From: Lentilactobacillus parakefiri
GTDB taxonomy: Bacteria > Bacillota > Bacilli > Lactobacillales > Lactobacillaceae
DNA length: 64,000 nt
Direction: 5' to 3'
Assembly: GCF_002157585.1 (NCBI RefSeq)
Contig: NZ_BDGB01000029.1
Span: forward strand, 26,377-90,376
The notes beneath the pieces were generated by a model. That model had not been told where the DNA came from. It saw nothing but the letters and a program-made list of their open reading frames with translations, and ran no database searches. Shown here piece by piece: positions 47,605 through 56,055 of the stretch; position 1 is the first letter of the stretch, and each line of letters starts with the position of its first letter. The position numbers were made by a program, and so were the translations under genes.

Positions 47605-47740
47605 CTATGTTGTTCCGATTTTTGGGTGAAAACACCCAAGGTTCCCAATATACTATCACACACAATTAACCATTTGATTGTTGGGGAACATATCGTGAAT
47701 AAATTTAACAGCCAAACCAGACAACCCACATTCAAATTAA

Positions 47741-47788
47741 TTGCTTTCACATGCATATGAATTACACTAAGTTTGTATAAATACAAAC
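47741..47788 (+). promoter_or_regulatory. Promoter with 18-bp palindromic operator
   Basis: TTGCTT (47741-47746), 16 nt, TACACT (47763-47768). GTTTGTATAAATACAAAC (47771-47788) is a perfect inverted repeat covering the expected start site, just before the AAAGGAGCG ribosome site; a repressor such as a MarR/HxlR-type redox regulator would fit. Confidence 0.65.
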
Positions 47789-47803
47789 AAAGGAGCGATT
47801 TTG

Positions 47804-48718
47804 ATGAAAGCATTCGGTTACGAAAAAAATGGCGGTCCTGAGGTATTTCAGGAGTATGAAGTGCCAACCCCCGAAATTAAACCCAATCAGATCTTAATCA
47901 AAACAGAAGCCTTCAACTTAAATAACTTTGAGGCATTACAGCGGGCCGGTCAATTCAAGCCAGTCGACCATCGAATCATCCCCGGAAGAGACGTTGCCGG
48001 CTTTGTCGAAAAAGTTGGCGAGGACGTCACTGGCTTTGATATTGGCGATCGGGTAGTGGCTCACGGTCACCATTCTTACGCTGAATATTCCATTGGCGAG
48101 GATTCCAACACCGTCTTAATTCCTAGTGGCGTGCCTTATATGGCTGCGGCTGGGATTGTGACCCCTGGTCTGGCTGCCTATAAAGGTGTTCACTTATTTG
48201 GCAAAGTACAGCCTGGCCAAACCGTCGTCGTGAAAGGCGCTTCCGGTGGTGTTGGTTCACTTACCGCCCAAATTGCCATGGACGCGGGTGCCAAGGTAAT
48301 CGGCATTGGTTCCAGCGCGAATGAAGCCTATGTCAAATCGTTGGGAATTGATGAATACGTTGCTTATGATCACGACGATCCAGCAGAAGTCTTGGCAAAT
48401 ACCGCTGACGTTGTCATTGATGCCGCATTAAACGGCAATGGTGCCGAAAGTGACGTCAAGATCGTCAAGGATGGCGGCATCGTGGCTAGCGTTGCTGATA
48501 ACGATGCCCCAACCGATAAGACGATCCACTTCAATCACATTCATCCCACCCAGGAAATTTCGGATGACGATGCTTTGAATGCCATGTTGAAACTGATGGC
48601 AGCAGGCAAGCTCGAGATTCGCATTGGTTACAAATTCCCATTTACTCTGGACGGCGTCATTAAGGGCCATCAATTGCTGGATTCTAAGCATGCTGGGCGG
48701 ATTATTATTGCCAAGTAG
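47804..48718 (+). CDS. Zinc-independent quinone oxidoreductase-type dehydrogenase (MDR)
   Basis: 304 residues of the medium-chain dehydrogenase/reductase superfamily, quinone oxidoreductase branch. GroES-like N-terminal half with PGRDVAGFVEKVG, Rossmann half with the nucleotide motif GASGGVGSLTAQIA; structural and catalytic zinc Cys residues are absent. Probable NADPH-dependent reduction of quinones or enals. ATG 47804 lies behind AAGGAGCG. The palindrome over its start site suggests that expression is induced by a ligand or redox signal. Confidence 0.88.
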   Translation: MKAFGYEKNGGPEVFQEYEVPTPEIKPNQILIKTEAFNLNNFEALQRAGQFKPVDHRIIPGRDVAGFVEKVGEDVTGFDIGDRVVAHGHHSYAEYSIGEDSNTVLIPSGVPYMAAAGIVTPGLAAYKGVHLFGKVQPGQTVVVKGASGGVGSLTAQIAMDAGAKVIGIGSSANEAYVKSLGIDEYVAYDHDDPAEVLANTADVVIDAALNGNGAESDVKIVKDGGIVASVADNDAPTDKTIHFNHIHPTQEISDDDALNAMLKLMAAGKLEIRIGYKFPFTLDGVIKGHQLLDSKHAGRIIIAK

Positions 48719-48736
48719 ATTGTAATAGTTACACAA

Positions 48737-48784
48737 AACCAGCCCCTCACAGCTGCACGACACAGTTATGAAGGGCTGGTTCTC
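48737..48784. terminator. Bidirectional intrinsic terminator
   Basis: AACCAGCCCCT pairs with AGGGCTGGTT; lies between the convergent dehydrogenase and phoU genes. Confidence 0.8.
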
Positions 48785-48793
48785 TTATCAAGG

Positions 48794-49531
48794 TTATTTA
48801 CTATTTTTATCTCTATCTTTATCCTTCACAATCGCTTCAGAATAAAGCTTATCAACCAACTCCGGATTTGATTTCCCGGGGTTGAGTTCGACAATCTGGC
48901 CGGCAGCCGAATAGACAATCCACTCTGCCAAGTTAACGATATGGTCACCAATCCGTTCAAGCAGCTTAATCACCATGAAGTAACTGGAACTGGCAGTGAC
49001 TGTAGCGGTATCCGACTGGACTGCCTCAGTGATTTCATCCCTAATCAGCAAATACTGCTCATCGACTTTGACGTCGTTATCCGATAACTTCTTTGCAGCA
49101 TCGGCATCACTCTTCACGTAGGCATCCAATGCGCTCTCCAGCATGCTCCGGACCTCTTCGGTCATCTTGGCAATCGCTTTTTCCACCTTGGGGATCCGTG
49201 AATTGCCCTTCACTCGAATTGTTTCCCGCGCCATACTAACCGCGTGGTCACCGATTCGTTCCAAATCAGAACTGGCTTTTAAAATACTGATAATAACTCG
49301 AAAATCGGTCGCAACCGGCTGTTGCAGGGCAATCAAACTCAAGGCCTGTTTTTCCAATTTCATTTCATCTGAATTGGTCTCCTCATCAGCATCAATAACC
49401 TCTTGAGCGGCTTTCTTATCGTGCTCAATAAATGCGGTGGTGGACTTATAAATTTGTTCACTAATGGTCAGGCCCATTTCCACGAACCGGCCGTGAAGCT
49501 TCTTTAACTCGTCGTCAAATAATTCTCTCAT
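48794..49531 (-). CDS. phoU: Phosphate transport regulator PhoU
   Basis: 245 residues forming two three-helix PhoU repeats; the metal-binding-type segments SSDLERIGDHAVSMA and KLLERIGDHIVNLAEW are both present. PhoU restrains Pst activity and signalling to the phosphate sensor kinase. GAGGAATAG precedes ATG. Last gene of the pstS-C-A-B-B-phoU unit, 14 nt after the second pstB. Confidence 0.93.
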   Translation of the reverse strand: MRELFDDELKKLHGRFVEMGLTISEQIYKSTTAFIEHDKKAAQEVIDADEETNSDEMKLEKQALSLIALQQPVATDFRVIISILKASSDLERIGDHAVSMARETIRVKGNSRIPKVEKAIAKMTEEVRSMLESALDAYVKSDADAAKKLSDNDVKVDEQYLLIRDEITEAVQSDTATVTASSSYFMVIKLLERIGDHIVNLAEWIVYSAAGQIVELNPGKSNPELVDKLYSEAIVKDKDRDKNSK

Positions 49532-49545
49532 CGTCTCTATTCCTC

Positions 49546-50301
49546 CTAGCCAAACTTTCCGTTCAGATAATCACTGGTCTTTTCACTATCGGGATGAATA
49601 AACATCTTCTCGGTCTTGCTGAATTCAACCAGATCACCGTTCAAGAGAAAGGCGGTCTTATCTGAAATTCGCGAGGCCTGCTGCATATTATGGGTCACGA
49701 TAATAATCGTGTATTGGTTGCGGATATTTAACAACGTATCCTCAATTTTGGCACTTGAAATTGGATCCAGCGCACTGGTTGGTTCATCTAACAGCACCAC
49801 TTCCGGCTGGACGGCCAGCACTCTGGCAACGCAGATTCGCTGCTGCTGACCACCTGAGAAGGACAGGGCATTTTCATATAGATGGTCCTTAACCTCATCC
49901 CAGATTGCCGCTTGCTTCAAGCTGGTTTCAACCCGCTCATCCAAGACGTGCTTATCCTTTTCCCCAGCTAATCGTAGTCCGTAAGCAACATTTTCATAAA
50001 CGCTGAATGGAAACGGATTAGGTTGCTGGAACACCATGCCAACCCGTTTTCGCAGGTCAACAATGTCGGTTCCCGGCGCATAAATATCCTCATCGCCAAG
50101 TTTCATTGAGCCGGTAATCTTAACTCCTTTAATCAAATCGTTCATCCGATTAAGGCAGCGCAGATAGGTGGATTTCCCGCAGCCGGATGGGCCGATTAAA
50201 GCCGTGATATTGTGTTCCTCAAAGTCCAAACTGATGCCATGAAGCGCTTCTTTGGGTCCATAACTTAAATGGACATCCTTACTTGTAATGATCTTTGGCA
50301 T
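49546..50301 (-). CDS. pstB: Phosphate ABC transporter ATPase PstB (second copy)
   Basis: 251 residues. Walker [10 protein letters not shown], signature [10 protein letters not shown], Walker [13 protein letters not shown] and the PstB-specific [11 protein letters not shown]. Cytosolic ATPase driving high-affinity phosphate import with PstA/PstC. Starts 11 nt after the first pstB. Two pstB genes in one operon are common in lactobacilli. Confidence 0.94.
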   Translation of the reverse strand: MPKIITSKDVHLSYGPKEALHGISLDFEEHNITALIGPSGCGKSTYLRCLNRMNDLIKGVKITGSMKLGDEDIYAPGTDIVDLRKRVGMVFQQPNPFPFSVYENVAYGLRLAGEKDKHVLDERVETSLKQAAIWDEVKDHLYENALSFSGGQQQRICVARVLAVQPEVVLLDEPTSALDPISSAKIEDTLLNIRNQYTIIIVTHNMQQASRISDKTAFLLNGDLVEFSKTEKMFIHPDSEKTSDYLNGKFG

Positions 50302-50312
50302 TGTCCAGCCCC

Positions 50313-51107
50313 CTAACCGAAGTTCCCGGAGATATAATCTTCGGTAGCTTTTATTTGTGGTGTTGTGAATATTTTTTCAGTCACGTCGTATTCCAAGACA
50401 TGCCCCATATGGAAAAATGCGGTGTAGTCCGCGATCCGCGAAGCCTGTTGCATATTATGGGTCACGATGATAATCGAATAATTCTTTCGGAGTTCCATGA
50501 GGGTGTCTTCAATTTTAGCGGTTGAAATTGGGTCAAGCGCACTGGCCGGCTCATCCAATAAGAGGATATCAGGCTTCATCGCTACACATCTGGCAATGCA
50601 AAGCCGCTGCGCCTGTCCGCCTGACAAAGCCAAGGCACTTTTATCGAGATCGTCTTTAACCTCATCCCAAAGTGCCGCGGCCTTTAGGCTTTCTTCAACC
50701 CGTTTGTTTAGTTCCTGCTTATCCTTAATACCGTTGCGTTTAAGGGCAAAGGTGATATTTTCACGAATTGATTTGGCAAACGGATTCGGGCGCTGAAATA
50801 CCATACTGATATGCTTGCGAACTTCGTAGACGTTAATTTTTTTTGAGTTAATATCTATGCCCCGATACATAATTTTTCCCTGAACGTTAGCAATCCGGTC
50901 GTTCATTCGGTTCAAGCAGCGTAAATACGTTGATTTGCCGGAGCCGGAAGCCCCAATCAAAGCGGTAATGCGATGTCTGGGAAATTGTAGGCTGGCGTCA
51001 TGCATGGCGTGGTTATCACCATAAAACACCTGCAGATTTTCCGTCGTCATCGCCTTTTCTAACGGAATATCGATAATGTGCGTTTGATTATAATCATATT
51101 CTTGCAT
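50313..51107 (-). CDS. pstB: Phosphate ABC transporter ATPase PstB (first copy)
   Basis: 264 residues with Walker [10 protein letters not shown], signature [10 protein letters not shown] and Walker [13 protein letters not shown]. It has a ~20-residue N-terminal extension relative to the other copy ([18 protein letters not shown]). GTAGGAGATTATT precedes ATG; nine bases separate it from pstA. Confidence 0.94.
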   Translation of the reverse strand: MQEYDYNQTHIIDIPLEKAMTTENLQVFYGDNHAMHDASLQFPRHRITALIGASGSGKSTYLRCLNRMNDRIANVQGKIMYRGIDINSKKINVYEVRKHISMVFQRPNPFAKSIRENITFALKRNGIKDKQELNKRVEESLKAAALWDEVKDDLDKSALALSGGQAQRLCIARCVAMKPDILLLDEPASALDPISTAKIEDTLMELRKNYSIIIVTHNMQQASRIADYTAFFHMGHVLEYDVTEKIFTTPQIKATEDYISGNFG

Positions 51108-51116
51108 AATAATCTC

Positions 51117-52004
51117 CTACTTCGTTGCTGTCATGCGCTTGTACAACCAACGTCCCAGCATTCGGGCCAATAAGTTGAATAGTAAGATCACAACAATCAA
51201 TACGGCCGATGTGCCGCTTGAAATCACCGCTGCATCAGGGGTAACCCCTTCAGTGTTAACCTTCCAAATATGCACTGCGAGTGTTTCAGCAGGTCGCATA
51301 AAGTTCAGGAAACTGGCACTGTCCATCGGATTCCAATCGCCGTAATTGACCGTCGGTGCACTTTGTCCAGCGGTATAAATCAAGGCAGCGGCTTCACCGA
51401 ATACTCGGCCGGCACTCAAGATAATCCGTGTTAAAATCCCAGGAAGCGCAGCTGGCAGGACAATCCCAGTGATGGTTTTCCAACGTGATAAACCAAGTGA
51501 TAAACCGGCCTCACGTTGTAATTCAGATACATCCTGCAGCGATTCTTCAATACTTCTAGTCAACAGCGGCAAGTTGAAGAATGTCAGAGCAATCGCACCA
51601 GCTAAAATTGAGAAACCCATGTGGAAATTAACCACAAATAATAGGAAGCCAAACAATCCGACAACAACCGATGGCAACGAACTCAAGACTTCAACCGCAG
51701 TTCGAATAACGCCGGTTACCCAGTTATCAGGGGCGTATTCCGACAGATAAATCCCAGAGCCCAGCGCAATTGGAAACGAAATGATTAATGTAAGGACTAA
51801 TAGGTACAGCGAATTAAACAACTGATCGCGAATCCCCCCGCCGGCTGCGAATGATTGTGCAGCCGAGGTTAGAAAATGCCAAGATACATGTGGAATTCCC
51901 GTAATCAAAATATAGCCGAGTAGAAAGACCAGAATCGCCAAGACACCGGCAACCAGAAAATAGATCACGCCGGTTGCAATGTTATTACTCGTTTTAGAAT
52001 TCAT
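51117..52004 (-). CDS. pstA: Phosphate ABC transporter permease PstA
   Basis: 295 residues, six TM, with the BPD permease EAA loop (LQREAGLSLGLSRWKTITGIVLP). ATG overlaps the pstC stop (ATGA), showing tight translational coupling. Since pstC is interrupted, coupled translation of pstA may also be reduced. Confidence 0.93.
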   Translation of the reverse strand: MNSKTSNNIATGVIYFLVAGVLAILVFLLGYILITGIPHVSWHFLTSAAQSFAAGGGIRDQLFNSLYLLVLTLIISFPIALGSGIYLSEYAPDNWVTGVIRTAVEVLSSLPSVVVGLFGFLLFVVNFHMGFSILAGAIALTFFNLPLLTRSIEESLQDVSELQREAGLSLGLSRWKTITGIVLPAALPGILTRIILSAGRVFGEAAALIYTAGQSAPTVNYGDWNPMDSASFLNFMRPAETLAVHIWKVNTEGVTPDAAVISSGTSAVLIVVILLFNLLARMLGRWLYKRMTATK

Positions 52005-52924
52005 TTTTTCAGGCTCCCTCGCTTTCCAATCACTCTGACCAAGATGTTAAAGACTAATGACATCAGCAGCAGAATCAAGGCTAACGACCACAAAGCGTTA
52101 TTTGGCAGGGTCCCCATCGTAGTATTCCCAATTCCAGTCGTTAATTGACTGGTCAAAGTCGATGATGGCGTCAATAACCCATGGGGCATCAAAACAGCGT
52201 TACCAATGACCATTTGAACGGCAAGGGCTTCACCAAAGGCGCGTGACATCCCGAAGATCACAGCCGTCAAAATTCCCGGGGTGGCCGATCGCAGCACCAC
52301 TTTATAAATGGTTTACCACCTGGTGGCGCCTAATGCCAATGAGGCAGAACGGTAAAACATCGGTACAGCTTTAATACTATCAACTGACAGTGAGGTAATG
52401 GTCGGCAGAACCATCACGAACAATACCAAGGTTCCGGCGAGAATTCCGAAGCCTGTGCCGCCAAACGAATGACGAATTAATGGCACGATAACCGAGAGCC
52501 CGATGAAGCCATAAACAACGGAAGGAATTCCAACCAGCAGTTCAATGACCGGTTGGAGAATTTTGGTCCCTCTCTCTGGGGCAATCTCGGTCATGAATAG
52601 GGCCACGCCCAGTGCAAACGGGGTTGCAACCACTGCCGCCAGCACTGTGACACTAAAGGAAGTAACAATCATTGGCAGCGCACCGATTTGTGGATTGCCG
52701 TGTTTGTCGAGCATAGCAGGATTCCAGTTGGTGCCCGACAAAAACTTCCATAAACTGACATGGTTGGTGGTGAAGGTTGCTAACCCACGAGTGGTAATAA
52801 AGTACAGAATTGAGATAACCAGCAAGCTGACAAAGCCGATACAGAAATACGTAATCCCCCGACCGAATAGGTCTTCATGCGTTGCTTTTGATGGGTTTTG
52901 AAGATCATGTTTGATTTCATCCAT
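52001..52924 (-). pseudogene. pstC: Phosphate permease PstC, interrupted by ochre codon
   Basis: Frame of 307 codons with all PstC features: cytoplasmic N terminus, six TM, and EAA loop. Codon 204 is TAA (52313-52315) inside the EAA motif, in LALGATRW-stop-TIYKVVLRSATPG, where relatives have Gln. CAA to TAA is one transition. The frame is unchanged on either side and no other lesion is visible. Reinitiation at GTG 52300 would give only 99 residues without a good ribosome site. Unless suppressed, the high-affinity Pst importer of this strain should be inactive. Confidence 0.9.
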
Positions 52925-52980
52925 GATTAACCTCCTATAATTTAGTCAAATGAATTTTAAATGAGTACTTTAACTTGAGG

Positions 52981-53013
52981 AAGGCTGAAGGCATTTGATT
53001 TGCCTTCAGCCTT
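52981..53013 (-). terminator. Hairpin between pstS and pstC
   Basis: AAGGCTGAAGGCA pairs with TGCCTTCAGCCTT around TTTGATT. No U-run follows on the minus strand, so it is more likely an mRNA-stabilising or attenuating structure that keeps pstS transcript above the rest than a full terminator. Confidence 0.6.
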
Positions 53014-53079
53014 CGTTGGTTTTCTGTTTAGTTTGTAGAGTTGATGGTGCTGTGCGGAAGATTACCTAGTGAATTTCTC

Positions 53080-53286
53080 TCCGACGGCTGGGGAAGCCTT
53101 GCCTATCCTACTTCGCGATGGGCCAGAAGCACGATTGTTATATTCTTATGTGCTCCCTTCTGCCTTTGAAATACGCTCCGACGGGCCAGACCCTAACTTC
53201 CAAGGGGACTTTGCTTAAAGTTCCAAAACCAGGAACTTCAATCAAAGTCCCCTTGGAAACCGGGTCTCCCGGCCCTCGTCGCGCTC
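53080..53286 (+). repeat. Dispersed palindromic element, copy 1
   Basis: Core 53145-53286. Central stem CCAAGGGGACTTTG/CAAAGTCCCCTTGG, then outward GGGCC.AGACCC/GGGTCT..GGCCC and CGACG/CGTCG, so nearly the whole element can fold into one long hairpin. The same sequence, inverted, lies at 58869-59009; weaker similarity extends upstream to about 53080. Confidence 0.8.
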
Positions 53287-54180
53287 TTACTTTTCACTCA
53301 CCGCGTTACTTGCATTCTTAGTCACTTTCATATCGTGAATACTAATGTAACCAAGTTTTTGAACTAAGCTGTCTTGAACTTTGCTTGAGTCCATGTAATT
53401 CAGAAACTTCTTCGTTGCCTTGTTAGGTTGGCCCTTAGTGTACATATGTTCATATGACCAGATCTTCCATTTGTTCGTGGTAACGTTGGCATCAGTTGGC
53501 TTTACGTTGTTAACTGACAATGCCTTGAGCTTGCTGTTAACGTATGAGAAGGCCAAATAACTGATGGTTCCTGGTGTGCTTGAGACAATTTTTTGAACCG
53601 TTCCGTTTGAATCTTGTTCTTGCGCCTTAACTGTTTTAGCACCCTCAAGGACAGCCGATTCAAATGTGGCCCGGGTACCTGAACCTTGAGCACGGTTGAC
53701 AACGGTGATCTTTTCATTCTTACCGCCAACCTGCTTCCAGTTGGTATACTTACCAGTGAAGATGCCCTTTAATTGGGCCATGGTCAAATTGCTGACATTG
53801 ACATCTTTATTAACAACGGGTGTCATGCCGACAACAGCAACCTGGTGATCAACCAATTCCTTGGCTTTAATACCGTCTTGCTGTTCAGCGAAGATATCTG
53901 AATTCCCAATTTGGACCGCGCCGGTTTGAACTTGACTTAATCCAGTTCCAGAACCGCCACCTTGAACAGAAATGTTAACGCTCTTATTTGCTTTTTGATA
54001 ATTGCTTGCCGCTTGTTCAACTAATGGTTGTAAAGCCGTTGACCCAACAGCCGTGATCTTGACATTCGAATCAGCTGAGGTCTTTTTTGACTTTGAGCTG
54101 CTTGATGAACCACACCCCGCAAGTAAAACCCCGACAGCTGCTACTGCTACAATAGTTGAAAAAAAGGATCTTTTTTTCAT
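53287..54180 (-). CDS. pstS: Phosphate-binding lipoprotein PstS
   Basis: 297 residues. Lipobox LLAGCG at 20-24 followed by a Ser/Lys linker, then a periplasmic-binding fold with ITAVGSTALQPL, SVQGGGSGTGLSQV and NRAQGSGTRATFE, the three phosphate-contacting loops. Anchored outside the membrane, it feeds phosphate to PstAC. AGGAGGAAATCG precedes ATG. First gene of the pst operon; the gap to pstC (362 nt) holds a hairpin and a dispersed palindromic repeat. Confidence 0.95.
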   Translation of the reverse strand: MKKRSFFSTIVAVAAVGVLLAGCGSSSSSKSKKTSADSNVKITAVGSTALQPLVEQAASNYQKANKSVNISVQGGGSGTGLSQVQTGAVQIGNSDIFAEQQDGIKAKELVDHQVAVVGMTPVVNKDVNVSNLTMAQLKGIFTGKYTNWKQVGGKNEKITVVNRAQGSGTRATFESAVLEGAKTVKAQEQDSNGTVQKIVSSTPGTISYLAFSYVNSKLKALSVNNVKPTDANVTTNKWKIWSYEHMYTKGQPNKATKKFLNYMDSSKVQDSLVQKLGYISIHDMKVTKNASNAVSEK

Positions 54181-54278
54181 AATTCGATTTCCTCCTAATG
54201 AAAACCCAAGTTTTTTTCGTACTCATTTAAGTACATTGTTAATATAACAACGGCATGTAAATATCGAGTTTCGTTTAT

Positions 54279-54300
54279 GTAAAAGTAACGTAAAACTAAC
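54279..54300. promoter_or_regulatory. PhoP-type direct repeat
   Basis: GTAAAAGTAAC immediately followed by GTAAAACTAAC: two 11-nt direct repeats, the helical period expected for an OmpR/PhoP dimer. It lies about 100 nt upstream of pstS and 70 nt upstream of the divergent regulator gene. Confidence 0.6.
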
Positions 54301-54368
54301 CATTTTTATCCAAAAGTATGGCATAACTTAAGATGTAAACAATTTAGCTAATAATGGAGGAAAACCAG

Positions 54369-55094
54369 ATGCCATTGGAAATCTTATTGATCAGCCAAAA
54401 CTTAAAACTGGCAGATAAGCTTGAGAAGCAACTTGCCGCCTTCCAAATTAATACCCGAATTTCATTTGAACCACTTGACCACCTGCTTCAACAAGTTTCC
54501 GGTATCGTCTGGGACCTAACAACCACTAAACTGCCGGTAAACTATTCTGAACTTGCAATTCTCCGAAGCCAAATTGCCGGCCCAATTCTGTTATTGGATA
54601 AACGGCCACGGTCGGTTGAAACGGTTCGTTCCTATTTTCTGGATTATCACCTAGACGATTACATTTGCGGTGAACCAACCAGTGAAATTGTTGCCAGAAT
54701 TGTCCAAAAGATCTGGGTGTATCAAAACAAAGATAATCTCCAATTAACTCAGCAGAGTCAGGAATCGGAAAGTCTGGTCGTTGGCCACTTGAAGATTGAT
54801 CTAAGCAAATTTGAGGTCAATAATGGTCACAAGAAACTCAATTTAAGTCCAATCGAATATAAATTGCTTCTATTCTTTGTCAGCAATTCCAACACTGTTC
54901 TCAGCCGGACCCAGATTGCTTCGGCCGTGTGGGGCAACACAACCGGTGCCACCTTGCGGATTATCGACACCCATATCAGTAATCTGCGAAAAAAGATCGA
55001 AATTGAGCCAAAAAATCCCCAGATGTTAACAACCATCCGGGGATTTGGGTACTTATTTAAGAATAAGGGAACACAGAAATCACAGGTCCATTAA
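54369..55094 (+). CDS. OmpR/PhoP-like winged-helix regulator with atypical receiver
   Basis: 241 residues. C-terminal winged helix (~140-235) is typical: LSPIEYKLLLFF, SRTQIASAVWG, IDTHISNLRKKIE, TTIRGFGYLF. The receiver-like N terminus begins MPLEILLISQN, lacking the usual acidic pair (VDDE); a single Asp in GIVWDLTT could be the phospho-acceptor position and DKRPR the conserved Lys region. No histidine kinase is in the window. ATG 54369 is preceded by GGAGG at eight bases; the ATG at 54354 is part of that ribosome site. Divergent from pst with a PhoP-type repeat between, so likely the phosphate regulator. Confidence 0.82.
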   Translation: MPLEILLISQNLKLADKLEKQLAAFQINTRISFEPLDHLLQQVSGIVWDLTTTKLPVNYSELAILRSQIAGPILLLDKRPRSVETVRSYFLDYHLDDYICGEPTSEIVARIVQKIWVYQNKDNLQLTQQSQESESLVVGHLKIDLSKFEVNNGHKKLNLSPIEYKLLLFFVSNSNTVLSRTQIASAVWGNTTGATLRIIDTHISNLRKKIEIEPKNPQMLTTIRGFGYLFKNKGTQKSQVH

Positions 55095-55102
55095 TCTGAT
55101 AT

Positions 55103-55140
55103 CAAAAACCACTTAGCCAGTCAGAGGCTAAGTGGTTTTC
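55103..55140. terminator. Bidirectional intrinsic terminator
   Basis: AAAACCACTTAGCC pairs with GGCTAAGTGGTTTT around AGTCAGA. The stop codon of the convergent gene lies inside the stem. Confidence 0.88.
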
Positions 55141-55910
55141 TTATACACCTTTGCTTGGTGCTTCAACTCACGCTTGCACTGTTCCACAAAATCTTGGCCA
55201 TAGGCATTTTGGATTTCATCTGCCCATTGCCCATCATTTCCTTGTTCATCAAGCATCGGTTGAATCCATTGGTTGGTGGGTAGTAGTTTGAGCAGGGAGT
55301 GTTTGGTAAATTGTGAGAAAAGAAGATTTTCGCCAAAAAATGTAGCTAACTGATGCTGAAATGCAGGAACCTCAATTGGCAGCAGCAGGTTGTTCGCGTT
55401 GTTTCGATCACCAAGCAGCAGCTGACAATCAAGGAAATCGCTCTTTAAATCAAATAGCTTATCTTTATGTGCCTTGGCGATGTCTGGAACCATTTTGATA
55501 AACCAGATTAGTTTATGGTGTTCAAGGGCAATCAGTAGATTTAACACAGCGATGTCTTTGGAACTCAGCGTAAACTTTGCGTTTTGGACGGCCACTGGGT
55601 GAAGACTAGCTGATACCGCATTGAACAAATCACCAAAGGTTCCTGGCTCTTCCCACAATACCTCGATCTGGTGGGCATTCTGCAGCCAAAGTCGATGAGT
55701 GGCAATCCGAAGTGTCAACCAAAAGACTTGATCATGATCGTCATAACCTTTAATCAGCCAGTATGAACTGGCCGTGGAGCGGGCATAGTTGCTGGCAGCC
55801 AGTTCCAGGCCATCGGGCAGCGCCGCCCGAACAGTCTCAATCAGCCATTCACGGTAGGAGGGTTTGTCCGTAAATTCATATGTTTGTTCGCGTGGACGCG
55901 GTTTAGCCAT
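55128..55910 (-). CDS. Hypothetical cytosolic protein
   Basis: 260 residues, no signal peptide or TM segment. N terminus MAKPRPREQTYEFTDKPSY, middle with LWLQNAHQIEVLWEEPGTFGDLF and a helical second half (LLIALEHHKLIWFIKMVPDI). No catalytic motif recognised. AGGAGG ten bases before ATG 55910 decides the start. It is on the strand of the aro genes but separated from aroB by ~145 nt; its own transcript end is the hairpin that overlaps the stop codon. Confidence 0.65.
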   Translation of the reverse strand: MAKPRPREQTYEFTDKPSYREWLIETVRAALPDGLELAASNYARSTASSYWLIKGYDDHDQVFWLTLRIATHRLWLQNAHQIEVLWEEPGTFGDLFNAVSASLHPVAVQNAKFTLSSKDIAVLNLLIALEHHKLIWFIKMVPDIAKAHKDKLFDLKSDFLDCQLLLGDRNNANNLLLPIEVPAFQHQLATFFGENLLFSQFTKHSLLKLLPTNQWIQPMLDEQGNDGQWADEIQNAYGQDFVEQCKRELKHQAKVYKKTT

Positions 55911-56039
55911 TGTGATCACTCCTCCTATATTTAGAAATCATCTTAGTACTAGTTTACGCTTTTTTGAAAAAGGGCACAAAAAGAACACCAGCGCCTGAGT
56001 AGCACTGATGCTCAGTTATGGATTAATCTAAATTTCAAT

Positions 56040-56055
56040 TGTTTCACATGAAACA
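56040..56055. repeat. parS-like palindrome, copy 3
   Basis: TGTTTCACATGAAACA, adjacent to the aroB stop codon in the gap between aroB and the next gene. Confidence 0.6.

Noticed and set aside
47571-47867. 98-codon minus-strand ORF between two plus genes
   Set aside because: Composition like intergenic and antisense sequence, no ribosome site, starts inside the dehydrogenase gene.
52001-52300. Separate short PstC-like gene of 99 residues
   Set aside because: Same frame as the upstream ORF, GTG without ribosome site, begins in mid-EAA loop; it is the 3' half of pstC.
53118-53321. 67-codon ORF overlapping the pstS end
   Set aside because: Translation of the repeat element running into antisense of pstS.
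56003-56026. Terminator downstream of aroB (CTGAG...CTCAG)
   Set aside because: Stem is short and the T-run on the minus strand begins about ten bases later; not convincing.
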